Positions 34,543-41,317 of a DNA stretch of 41,597 bases are shown here, piece by piece. Positions within the stretch are counted from its first letter, which is position 1. Each line of letters begins with the position of its first letter. The stretch is from Marisediminicola senii (GTDB lineage: Bacteria > Actinomycetota > Actinomycetes > Actinomycetales > Microbacteriaceae): positions 1 through 41,597 of the forward strand of contig NZ_JAALGE010000025.1 in the NCBI RefSeq assembly GCF_011057645.1, written 5' to 3'. Position numbers and translations under genes: made by a program. Under the pieces are notes generated by a model. The model was not told the origin of the DNA, made no database searches, and worked only from the letters and a program-made list of their open reading frames with translations.

Positions 34543-36768
34543 CTACTGGATGCCTTCCTTGACGAGTCGCCACTGCTGGCACGCCGCCCCGGTCGGTCCG
34601 AACTGCTGAGCCACCGCCCCGTCAGCAGTTGAGCAGGTGTCGATCTCGAGCAGCTTGTTGCTGTTCGTATTCGTCATAGTCCAGTACCCGGCCGTGTTGG
34701 GCGCGAGACGCCAGACCTGCGTGGCATTCCCGGTTGGGCCGAACTGCACTGCATCGACACCGTCGCCGGTCGCCGCCCCGGGAATCTCGAGCAGCTTCAG
34801 GCTGTTCTTGTTGATTAGCCGATGCGTATTGGACGACACGTTCTCGATCTTCCAGATCTGCGTCGGGTTGTTCGTCGGTCCGTACTGGCCCACCGGTGCT
34901 CCGTCGGTCGTAGCTGCACCGAACACCTCGAGGAGCTTGCCGCTGTTGCGGTTCACCACCTGAAACTCCGCCGGCGGAGTTACGGTCGACTGGTACACCT
35001 GGATCTGGTCGATCTCCGCGAACGTCCCCTGGTATCCGAAGCGGATCGTGTTGTTACCCGCGTTCAAATTCACAGTGGTCTGAGCCCAAAGGAATCGACC
35101 CCAATCGGCCGTTCTCGGATAGCTGACCGAGGTCGAGGTGCCGCCATTCACAGAAACAGCGTGGCTGCTCGTGGCACCAGTCCCGTTCGCGTAGCGAACG
35201 TTCACGGTATAGCTGCCCGCCGTCGGAGCCTTGACCGTGAACGTCACCGTACTATTCGCGAAATTGATGTTGCCGACTTTCGAACCATTAGACGCGTCAC
35301 CCTGCTGCACCAGACTGACGTTCGCCAGGGCGGCTTTCTCGGCCTCGTAGGAAATCGCGTTCAGTGGGATCGTGCCGACTCGGATGTCGTTGTAAAGGTA
35401 CGTCTGGCTCGGATTGTTCGGGTTGGGTCGATAGTTCTCGACATTCACCGCCTGATACAGCGTGCGGCCGTCGGCGCTGTAGTCGATACCCTGAGCGAAC
35501 CCGGTGATCGACTGGGTCCCGGCAAACGTTACGGCGAACGGGAGACGCTCCCAGGGGCCGACACCAAGGTTGTAGTTGACGAAGAAGTTCTGACCGCCAT
35601 CGAGGTTACCCGCGGCATCCAGACCCCACTTTGACGCCACGACCACCATGCCCTTGGGTCCACCGGTGGGCACCCACTTCAGCGTCGGGGAGGACCCGAT
35701 GCCGCGGCCGTTCGCAAGCTCGACCGGCGTTCCCAGGCTGGTCGTCGTGCCCCAGTTCAAACCGTCGACCGACTTCTTGAAGAACACCGGTGACGCGTTC
35801 GAGAACGCGTACCCAACAGCATTCACGACCTCATATGTTGCGATGTAGGTGCCATCAGGAAGCTTGTCCACCGTGATCATGCCCGGGCGGTGCGTATTGT
35901 CATTGGGCGCCGAAACGTTACTGAGCGCGCCCCACGTGAGTCCGCCGTTCGTCGACCGCCGGTACGACACCGCCTGCAAGACGCCGTTCGCCTTCTGCCG
36001 CTCATCAGAGAAGTACGCCGTCAGCCCGCCCTGGCCATCGATGATGAGGGTCGGCTCCCATACGGTCGTCGTTGTCGACGTCGACGAGGGATCGTAGATG
36101 GCCGCACCGCCGGTATCAATGGTGCTGACATAGGACCAGGACGTTCCCTGGTTAGTGCTCTTGTAAACGACCAGCTTGGTGATCGAGTTAGGTGCATAAC
36201 GATCTGCCGGCCGGATCTGGCCGGTGAACAGAAGGGTCCCCGCAGCGAGGCCACCTGTTGCCTGCGGAAGCTCGTAAATGTACGGCTGCGCTGTGCGGTC
36301 AAGCTGAGTGCTCGACTCTTGACCGGGCGTTCCCGGAAATTGGAGACCCGGGTTGATCGATGAGACCTTCTGCCAACTCGTTCCGTTGTTGGTGCTTCGG
36401 AAGATCGGCCACTCCTGATGGCACGCGAGCGAAGGATTGGCGAGGCAAGCTTGCGTGTCTGTCGTCGGGTTGGTGCTCGGGTTGACGTCACGGATCAGCC
36501 GCGCATCGTCGAAAGACGAGATCAGCTGCCCATTGGAGGAGCCGTTGTACTTCAACGACACGATCTTCGCATAGGCAGTTCCAGTGGCGTCGCCTCCCTC
36601 GTCGTTAAACGAGGACCCGTTCGGTGGTGCGTACACCAGCGACCCGTTTCCTGTCGTCACAGCGAAAGCCGGCCCCGCCGATAGCCCCGAGCCCAGCAGA
36701 GCCGCGGCTGTAAAAGCCGCTAAGGCAAGCGCTCCCGCTCGTCTGGACCGTGTTTTTGACTGCATCAT
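34543..36768 (-). CDS. Secreted sialidase-fold enzyme, candidate GH93 exo-arabinanase, with CBM and ricin-type domain
   Basis: 741 residues. The signal peptide (RRAGALALAAFTAAALLGSG) is cleaved near AFA-VTT. A six-bladed propeller follows to about residue 480, with BNR-like blades (STNNGTSWQKV, STNQGTSWSYV, STNGGLTWGAL). Next is a CBM6/35-like module (about 482-605, ISYEAEKAAL to AEIDQIQVY). The end is a ricin-type beta-trefoil (CBM13, about 612-741) with three FQVVNRNSGKLLEV-like repeats. GH93 exo-1,5-arabinanases have this fold, and the arabinose context points there, but the catalytic pair cannot be fixed by eye, so a sialidase-like alternative stays open. The ATG at 36768 has GGAGG 6 nt upstream. 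Two operators lie upstream. Confidence 0.75.
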   Translation of the reverse strand: MMQSKTRSRRAGALALAAFTAAALLGSGLSAGPAFAVTTGNGSLVYAPPNGSSFNDEGGDATGTAYAKIVSLKYNGSSNGQLISSFDDARLIRDVNPSTNPTTDTQACLANPSLACHQEWPIFRSTNNGTSWQKVSSINPGLQFPGTPGQESSTQLDRTAQPYIYELPQATGGLAAGTLLFTGQIRPADRYAPNSITKLVVYKSTNQGTSWSYVSTIDTGGAAIYDPSSTSTTTTVWEPTLIIDGQGGLTAYFSDERQKANGVLQAVSYRRSTNGGLTWGALSNVSAPNDNTHRPGMITVDKLPDGTYIATYEVVNAVGYAFSNASPVFFKKSVDGLNWGTTTSLGTPVELANGRGIGSSPTLKWVPTGGPKGMVVVASKWGLDAAGNLDGGQNFFVNYNLGVGPWERLPFAVTFAGTQSITGFAQGIDYSADGRTLYQAVNVENYRPNPNNPSQTYLYNDIRVGTIPLNAISYEAEKAALANVSLVQQGDASNGSKVGNINFANSTVTFTVKAPTAGSYTVNVRYANGTGATSSHAVSVNGGTSTSVSYPRTADWGRFLWAQTTVNLNAGNNTIRFGYQGTFAEIDQIQVYQSTVTPPAEFQVVNRNSGKLLEVFGAATTDGAPVGQYGPTNNPTQIWKIENVSSNTHRLINKNSLKLLEIPGAATGDGVDAVQFGPTGNATQVWRLAPNTAGYWTMTNTNSNKLLEIDTCSTADGAVAQQFGPTGAACQQWRLVKEGIQ

Positions 36769-36810
36769 TGCATCCTCCCGAAAGGTCACCCATGAAAATC
36801 ACGCGCGTTC

Positions 36811-36850
36811 TTACAACGTCGTAAAAAGCCAGACTCGCACAACGTTGTAA
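36811..36850 (-). promoter_or_regulatory. Two LacI-type operators before the GH93-like gene
   Basis: TTACAACGTCGTAA (36811-36824) and ACAACGTTGT (36839-36848) lie with centres 26 bp apart. They share the core of the 30891 and 31019 palindromes, which links this gene to the same repressor. Confidence 0.8.
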
Positions 36851-37036
36851 ATGGATCAAGATTTCCCGACAAGGTTGTCTACTCGGTAAAAAATCGGTGC
36901 CCCATACAACACACAATCCTCGATCAATGTCATGCGCTAGCTGTAGTTCCTCGGGAGGTTGTGAACGGGTGACATAGCGAAGACCCCCGGCCAGGATGTG
37001 GGTTACCACACTCACACTGCTGAACCGGAGGTCTTC

Positions 37037-37198
37037 GTGACTCACGCTAACGCGCCCTTGACGCCGGAGGGGCGTCGACGGCTTGTCCTGTTGATAACTG
37101 TTGAAGGTTGGTCGCTTCGGCGTGCCGCGGAGCGGTTCCAGGTGTCGCCCGCGACGGCGGCGCGGTGGGTGTCCGGCATCGTGCCGGCCTGCCGATGA
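37037..37198 (+). CDS. IS481 transposase, N-terminal HTH part (frame 1)
   Basis: 53 residues from a GTG with GGAGG 5 nt upstream. The HTH is PLTPEGRRRLVLLITVEGWSLRRAAERFQVSPATAARW. In typical relatives this continues in one frame into the catalytic part through an RHRAGL-like link. Here it stops at TGA, and that TGA overlaps the ATG of the next frame (ATGA). The link peptide is found in the other frame, so a one-base shift has split the gene, or the two parts are made by coupling or frameshifting. Confidence 0.75.
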   Translation: MTHANAPLTPEGRRRLVLLITVEGWSLRRAAERFQVSPATAARWVSGIVPACR

Positions 37199-38001
37199 CT
37201 GATCTGTCCTCCCGCCCGCACCGATCGCCGAACCGCACCAGTCGCCGGTTGGAGCACCGCATCATCGCTTTGCGGTTCACCCGCCGGTGGGGGCCCCACC
37301 GGATCGGCTATCACCTCCACGTGGCCCGTTCCACAGTCGAGCAGGTGCTGGCCCGCTACCGGATGCCGCGATTGTCATATCTCGACCAGGCCACCGGGTT
37401 GCCGGTGAGGCGACGGAAACCGGTCCGTTACGAGCATCCGACCCCAGGCGACCTGGTCCACGTCGATATCAAGAAGCAGGGCCGCATCCCCGATGGTGGT
37501 GGCCACCGGATGCTCGGCCGCACGATCGGGAATCGCAACAACAAAAAGCAAGGCCGCGGCTACTCGTTCCTGCACCATGCTGTCGACGACCATTCCAGGC
37601 TCGCGTACTCCGAGATCCTCGTCGACGAGAAGAAGGAGACCGCCAGCGCGTTCTGGGTCCGGGCGAATGCCTTTTTCCAGGCCCACGGCATCACCGTCAA
37701 ACGAGTCATCACCGACAACGGCTCCTGCTACCGGTCGGCAGCGTTCACCGCCGCCCTAGGCGACGGCATCGCCCACAAGTTCACGCGCCCCTACCGGCCG
37801 CAGACCAACGGGAAGGTCGAACGCTTCAACCGCACCCTCGCCGAGGAATGGGCCTACGCCGCGACCTACCCCAGCGACGAAGCGAGAGCTGCGACCTACG
37901 CGAACTGGATCCACCACTACAACCACCACAGACCCCACACCGGCATCAAAGGCAAAACACCCATCGAACGCGTCCACAACCTCCCCGGGAACTACAGCTA
38001 G
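37195..38001 (+). CDS. IS481 transposase, catalytic part (frame 2)
   Basis: 268 residues with a complete DDE core: Asp in LVHVDIKKQGRI, Asp in VITDNGSCYRS and Glu in NGKVERFNRTLAEEW. The end HHYNHHRPHTGIKGKTPIERVHN is family-typical. The first possible ATG (37195) overlaps the stop of the HTH part. The stop codon is provided by the target-site duplication. The element may still move if frameshifting joins the two parts; otherwise it is inactive. Confidence 0.9.
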   Translation: MTDLSSRPHRSPNRTSRRLEHRIIALRFTRRWGPHRIGYHLHVARSTVEQVLARYRMPRLSYLDQATGLPVRRRKPVRYEHPTPGDLVHVDIKKQGRIPDGGGHRMLGRTIGNRNNKKQGRGYSFLHHAVDDHSRLAYSEILVDEKKETASAFWVRANAFFQAHGITVKRVITDNGSCYRSAAFTAALGDGIAHKFTRPYRPQTNGKVERFNRTLAEEWAYAATYPSDEARAATYANWIHHYNHHRPHTGIKGKTPIERVHNLPGNYS

Positions 38002-38039
38002 CTCGACCCGACTGGTGGATTTCAGAGGCTTACACACTA

Positions 38040-38069
38040 TGTAGCCGCATTTTGTGCTACACTTTAAAT
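38040..38069 (+). promoter_or_regulatory. Extended -10 promoter and inverted repeat of the first toxin-like gene
   Basis: TGTAGC (38040-38045) and GCTACA (38056-38061) form an inverted repeat. TGC-TACACT (38055-38063) is an extended -10. The ATG follows after 6 nt, so the transcript is probably leaderless. The segment 38049-38062 matches 11 of 14 positions of the third repeat at 39879. Confidence 0.55.
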
Positions 38070-38333
38070 ATGGGAGTCGAGTGGACGCGCAGCGCTGACA
38101 AGCACGATGTGCCACGCGAAGACGCACTCTACGTGATGATGCACTTCCAGGTCTCAGCAGAGGTCGAGGGGGAGCCGGGCGAGACGACAATCGTCTACGT
38201 CGGGCACCCGCACGGGCAGACCGAGCGCTACCTCGAAGTCATCGCAGCGCACCGCGCTCCACGGACGATCATCATCTTTGACGTCATGCCCCTCACCGAC
38301 GCATTCCGTCACCTACTGTCCAAAGGAGATTAG
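38070..38333 (+). CDS. BrnT-like toxin candidate, copy 1
   Basis: 87 residues: GVEWTRSADKHDVPREDAL, then a beta-rich half with YVGHPHGQTERYLEVIA and a final IIIFDVMPL-x-DAFRHLL. The KH pair and the following strand pattern recall BrnT RNases (RelE-like fold), and the gene is followed by an RHH protein in the toxin-antitoxin order of BrnTA. The family is common in actinobacteria and mostly unnamed, so toxin activity is inference. No ribosome site; a leaderless start is likely. It is paralogous to 39900. The stop is 2 bp from the next ATG. Confidence 0.6.
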   Translation: MGVEWTRSADKHDVPREDALYVMMHFQVSAEVEGEPGETTIVYVGHPHGQTERYLEVIAAHRAPRTIIIFDVMPLTDAFRHLLSKGD

Positions 38334-38335
38334 AT

Positions 38336-38674
38336 ATGAGCGCGAAACACGACGCGCTGGCCGATCGCGCTGAGCGCGGGGAGCTGGCTGTAAAGGCCGG
38401 AACCATACGCCGCGGTGATGAGGTGGCGCACCACGAGATCCAGCGCCTCCTGATCCAGGCGACTGACGCGAGCACTGTGCAAGAAGCCGCTAGAATCTCC
38501 GTCGGACGCCCGCGGGTGGGAGCTCCAGCCGGACAATCTCCGGTAATACGCGCGCGAGTAACTCAAGCTCTCAAAGACGACGTGACCGCGCTAGCCGAGC
38601 GGGAGCACCGCGCCGAGTCGGACATCGTTCGCGACGCAGTAGCCGCATACATCGAAACCCGGAGAGTGTCATAG
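38336..38674 (+). CDS. RHH antitoxin-like protein, copy 1
   Basis: 112 residues. The N-terminal half (ALADRAERGELAVKAGT and ARISVGRPRVG) is the likely toxin-binding arm. The C-terminal ~45 residues are a ribbon-helix-helix pattern (VIRARVTQALKDDVTALAERE, then SDIVRDAVAAYIETR). AAAGGAG lies 7 nt before the ATG, so it is translated from an internal site while the upstream gene is leaderless. Such an arrangement would allow more antitoxin than toxin. It probably autoregulates the 38040 promoter. Confidence 0.6.
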   Translation: MSAKHDALADRAERGELAVKAGTIRRGDEVAHHEIQRLLIQATDASTVQEAARISVGRPRVGAPAGQSPVIRARVTQALKDDVTALAEREHRAESDIVRDAVAAYIETRRVS

Positions 38675-38705
38675 GGACAGCTCGCCGGCTGCTGACACTC
38701 GACCG

Positions 38706-39107
38706 TCATGGTTCGCGATCCAAATCGAGCCTGCTCGAGCTGGAGACTGAGTGCGGGCGCGCGGGGCTTGAAGCCCCTACATTGTCGGAGGGTCGGCCAG
38801 CCAAAGCCTCCCAGCACGGAGGAGGCACGCTCTCGGTCCCGGCCCGCAGGAGCCGCATTTGGGTCTCCTCCTCCGCCTTGTTCGCTGGCCAATCCTGCAA
38901 ACCCGCACCCACCAGGTGCACCGCAGACCAGGTGCGCACGGGACGCTGCAGTTCACGCCCAGCAGCACGCGCAACCTTCCGGAACGTCGCGACTGGGACG
39001 CTCAACGAGTCGACGTCGGCTTGAACATGCCCGACAGAAGACAGCTGCTCCACCATCCACTCGACCAGACGAGCTTCCTCCTTGGCGGTGATGCTCACGG
39101 GCTTCAT
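38706..39107 (-). CDS. Hypothetical protein
   Basis: 133 residues starting MKPVSITAKEEARLVEWMVEQ. The N-terminal ~70 residues are predicted helical with a possible HTH (LSVPVATFRKVARAAGREL). The C-terminal third is Pro/Ser-rich. No family recognised. TAGGA lies directly before the ATG, which is too close for a good ribosome site. It converges with the first antitoxin gene. Could be a regulator of the neighbouring small genes. Confidence 0.45.
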   Translation of the reverse strand: MKPVSITAKEEARLVEWMVEQLSSVGHVQADVDSLSVPVATFRKVARAAGRELQRPVRTWSAVHLVGAGLQDWPANKAEEETQMRLLRAGTESVPPPCWEALAGRPSDNVGASSPARPHSVSSSSRLDLDREP

Positions 39108-39195
39108 TCCTACACAATAGAAACCGCGAGTGGAGACGCCTAACGCAGAAATCGAACACCTGGCCGGCCGTCAATGTCCGCAGATACTGTGAACC

Positions 39196-39487
39196 ATGTT
39201 CCCCCATCAGCTTCGAGATCCCCGCAGCTACCCGGCAAGAGGCACTCGACCTCGCAGCCGAACTTGGAATATCGCTCGAGGAGATCGCGCGCACGGCATT
39301 CGAGGATTACCTCGACAGCGTACGCAGCGCACGGCGCGATGACACGGACGAGCCGGATCACTACTCCGACGCGGAATCGAACGTGATCGGGCTACCAAGA
39401 TCTGACGTCGACGAATTGGCTGACCTCGAGGGAACTGAGCCCTGGCTGACCACGGAGAACGAGCCGAACGGCTGGAACCGGAGGTAG
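39196..39487 (+). pseudogene. Small hypothetical gene frameshifted in a C5 run
   Basis: From 39212 an open frame reads FEIPAATRQEALDLAAELG then SLEEIARTAFEDYL and ends GWNRR with TAG at 39485. It has no start codon in frame. The ATG at 39196 fits if one C is removed from 39201-39205, giving MFPISFEIPAATRQ. This is the second gene in the window broken in a C run. The product would be a ~96-residue acidic helical protein of unknown function. Confidence 0.5.
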
Positions 39488-39498
39488 CGGACGCTCGG

Positions 39499-39740
39499 CT
39501 AGCGCTGAAACGAGAGCGTCTGAGCATCGCGAGCTGTCAGAGCCAGCGCATAGATGCCCTCGTCAATTAGCCCGTCGTCAAACGCCGCCAGGACATCGTC
39601 GAAGGAACCCTCGACGTAGTCCAGCGCGTCGTCGTGAAGTCCTGAGTCCTGGTCTCGGCGGGCACGTAAGTCCAGTGCGTCAGCGCATCAATGATTTGGT
39701 CGCGAGTGATCTCGCCACGCAAGTATCGCTCCGCGACGTG
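39499..39740 (-). pseudogene. Decayed paralogue of the HTH gene at 40601
   Basis: The minus strand reads HVAERYLRGEITRDQIIDALTHW, then after a one-base shift near 39640-39655 continues GLHDDALDYVEGSFDDVLAAF to a TAG at 39499. Both parts match the C-terminal 80 residues of the intact protein at 40601-41098. The N-terminal HTH part is lost at 39741, where the prepilin-peptidase fragment begins. Confidence 0.7.
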
Positions 39741-39741
39741 A

Positions 39742-39823
39742 GGGGCACAACACCCACATCGCTTTCGGCCCGTACCTTCATCGGAGGCGCGCTCATCGCG
39801 ATCGCGCAGAGCCTTCCCATCTA
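39742..39823 (+). pseudogene. 3' remnant of a second prepilin peptidase gene
   Basis: 30 identical bases (39748-39777) match 27009-27038, the 3' end of the prepilin peptidase gene. Similarity continues to a TAG at 39821 after skipping one extra T near 39777. The peptide would end NTHIAFGPYLIGGALIAIAQ. The rest of the gene is missing, so a recombination or deletion ended here. Confidence 0.75.
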
Positions 39824-39850
39824 GCAAGACAACAAAATCGCCCACGCGCA

Positions 39851-39899
39851 TTTTGTAACCCCTCTTTTTGTAACCCTCTTTTTGTGGTACTCTTTTCTT
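39851..39899 (+). promoter_or_regulatory. Three 14-bp direct repeats over the promoter of the second toxin-like gene
   Basis: Units at 39851-39864, 39865-39878 and 39879-39892 read TTTTGTAACCCCTC, TTTTTGTAACCCTC and TTTTTGTGGTACTC. The last contains the extended -10 TGG-TACTCT (39885-39893). The GTG start follows after 6 nt, so the transcript is probably leaderless. The repeats are candidate binding sites for the RHH protein at 40165. Confidence 0.6.
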
Positions 39900-40151
39900 G
39901 TGGGCGTGATCTGGACTGAGACAGCAGCGAAGCATGACGTGCCTCGCAACGACATCCTTTGGGCTCTGGAGCACGCCACCGGCTCGGAAAAGGTAGACGG
40001 GCGCCCAGGCTGGACGACCCGCGTCTGGGTGGGACACCCCCACGCGCAGACCGATCGCTACATCGAGGTCATCGCCGCCGCGCGCGGATCGGAGTTCGTG
40101 ATCTTCCACGCCATGCCGCTCTCCGACCTGCACCGCCACTTGATCACCTAG
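39900..40151 (+). CDS. BrnT-like toxin candidate, copy 2
   Basis: 83 residues from a GTG: GVIWTETAAKHDVPRND, then VWVGHPHAQTDRYIEVIAAA and VIFHAMPLSDLHRHL. It matches copy 1 (38070) over its whole length, with the WT-x4-KHDVPR and VGHPH-x-QT-x-RY-x-EVIAA motifs shared. The GTG aligns with the ATG of copy 1; a TTG at 39882 would lie inside the repeats. Toxin role is inferred from pairing and order. Downstream partner starts 13 bp later. Confidence 0.6.
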   Translation: MGVIWTETAAKHDVPRNDILWALEHATGSEKVDGRPGWTTRVWVGHPHAQTDRYIEVIAAARGSEFVIFHAMPLSDLHRHLIT

Positions 40152-40164
40152 AAGGGAAACCGCC

Positions 40165-40506
40165 ATGACCGACAACTACGACTGGAGCAACCTCTCCAAG
40201 CAGGCGGAGGCGGGCAAGCTCGCCCCCGTCGAGGGAACCGCGCTGCACGGCGCGGACGCCGCGAACGCCGGCCGGAACGCACTGCTCACTGCAACCGGCG
40301 CCGACACGATCGACGAGGCGAGACACATCGCTTTGGGAAGGCCCCGGCTCGCAGCGGAGGGCGACGAGAACGTGACCTGGAAGGTTCGCGCCCCCTCAAA
40401 CCTCGACACCATCGTCACCGAGCTCGCCAAGCACGAGGGCCGCACCCGAAGTGCCCTGATCCGTCACGCCGTCACTGAATACGCCCTCACCCACCAAGCC
40501 AACTAA
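40165..40506 (+). CDS. RHH antitoxin-like protein, copy 2
   Basis: 113 residues. MTDNYDWSNLSKQAEAGKL and ARHIALGRPRL form the N-terminal arm. The C-terminal RHH pattern is TWKVRAPSNLDTIVTELAKHEG then RSALIRHAVTEYAL. AGAAGGGA lies 7 nt before the ATG. It shares the GxL and GRPRL landmarks with copy 1 but is clearly diverged, so cross-neutralisation is not assured. Probably binds the repeats at 39851. Confidence 0.62.
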   Translation: MTDNYDWSNLSKQAEAGKLAPVEGTALHGADAANAGRNALLTATGADTIDEARHIALGRPRLAAEGDENVTWKVRAPSNLDTIVTELAKHEGRTRSALIRHAVTEYALTHQAN

Positions 40507-40600
40507 TCAGTCGATCGGGGGTCTCAGAGCGTTGACGGCACCGTTCGCGCTCGTGAGATCCCGCAGAACCGCGCGCCAGTCGTCAACCTGATCGCCGCTG

Positions 40601-41098
40601 CTACCCACCGCTGGTCTGACGAGCCGCCATGAGCTGAGCCTTCAAGCCGTTGAGCGCAGCGGCGTAAATCTCACCGTCAATCAACTCGTCAAGCAATGCC
40701 GCCTCTACGTCATCAAACGAACCAGACACGTAATTCAGGAGATCATCGTCGAGGCCCCGAGTCGTCGTTTCACCCGCCACATACTCCCAATGCGCGAGGG
40801 CGTCGATGACCTGGTCGCGAGTGATCTCACCACGGGAGTACCGCTCGGCTACGTGGTACGGAGACCGCCCGAGCTTGCCGCCGTCGACGAGTTCGAGGAG
40901 CGAGCGGCCCTTCGCCGCCCACCGAGATACCTGGGGCTGGGACGCCTGGAGCTGCACTGCGATCTCGGTCTGGGGGATGGACTCAGCAATCCGAGCAACG
41001 GCCGTGAGGAACTCCTCGCTGCCGTGGTCTCGGTGCGTGCGCGCTCGAGCGAGTTCGCTCCGCCAATCCAACGCGGGTGCTGTGTGGATGTTCGTCAT
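40601..41098 (-). CDS. HTH protein with AERY-x-GEI-type C-terminal domain
   Basis: 165 residues. An N-terminal helical stretch is followed by an HTH (IPQTEIAVQLQASQPQVSRWAAKG, about residues 42-65). A C-terminal ~85-residue domain follows with HVAERYSRGEITRDQVIDALAHW and GSFDDVEAALLDELID. This type is frequent in Microbacteriaceae without a named function; antitoxin or regulator is a guess from size and setting. The ATG at 41098 has GGAGGTGAGG 5 nt upstream; a GTG two codons earlier is less likely. A decayed copy lies at 39499. Confidence 0.65.
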   Translation of the reverse strand: MTNIHTAPALDWRSELARARTHRDHGSEEFLTAVARIAESIPQTEIAVQLQASQPQVSRWAAKGRSLLELVDGGKLGRSPYHVAERYSRGEITRDQVIDALAHWEYVAGETTTRGLDDDLLNYVSGSFDDVEAALLDELIDGEIYAAALNGLKAQLMAARQTSGG

Positions 41099-41155
41099 GT
41101 GCACCTCACCTCCTATTCACGATTGTATAGCGCCGAGCTGTTGAGGCCCGAAGAG

Positions 41156-41317
41156 CTACGAGAGCCCCGCCAATAGATACTCGGCTGGCAGATCCCACAC
41201 GCGCATCATGTTGCCCATGACCCGTCTCGGCACCGAGCGTTTCCCGTCACGGACCACGAGCGGAACCCCTGTGACATCCAGCGCCTCCGCTACCGAACGA
41301 GAGGAGACACCGCTCAC
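41156..41317 (-). CDS. Small hypothetical protein coupled to the gene at the right edge
   Basis: 53 residues from a GTG that overlaps the TGA of the preceding minus-strand frame (GTGA). The product is basic with SRSVAEALDVTGVPLVVRDGK and MMRVWDLPAEYLLAGL. No family recognised. It ends 58 bp before the HTH gene, so the three may be one operon. The overlap and the protein-like composition are the evidence. Confidence 0.4.
   Translation of the reverse strand: MSGVSSRSVAEALDVTGVPLVVRDGKRSVPRRVMGNMMRVWDLPAEYLLAGLS

Larger units (their letters stand above)
36936..38002 (+). mobile_element. IS481-family insertion sequence with 6-bp target duplication
   Basis: The element runs from 36942 to 37996 (1055 bp). 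Its ends are inverted repeats beginning TGTAGTTCC, with about 26 bp conserved and 3 mismatches. GCTAGC flanks both sides (36936-36941 and 37997-38002). This fits the NCTAGN target and 6-bp duplication described for IS481 of Bordetella. The transposase stop TAG (37999-38001) lies inside the right copy of the duplication. Confidence 0.93.

Noticed and set aside
37287-38333. Single 348-codon frame joining IS481 to the first toxin-like gene
   Set aside because: The first 260 codons are a shadow of the transposase; only the part from 38070 is protein-like and has its own promoter.
39851-39892. Possible CRISPR-like repeat array
   Set aside because: Units are contiguous 14-mers without spacers and overlap a promoter; no cas genes are present.
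39567-40175. 202-codon minus-strand frame as one gene
   Set aside because: Only its 3' part matches the HTH paralogue; the rest is antisense to the second toxin-like gene and the pilin fragment.
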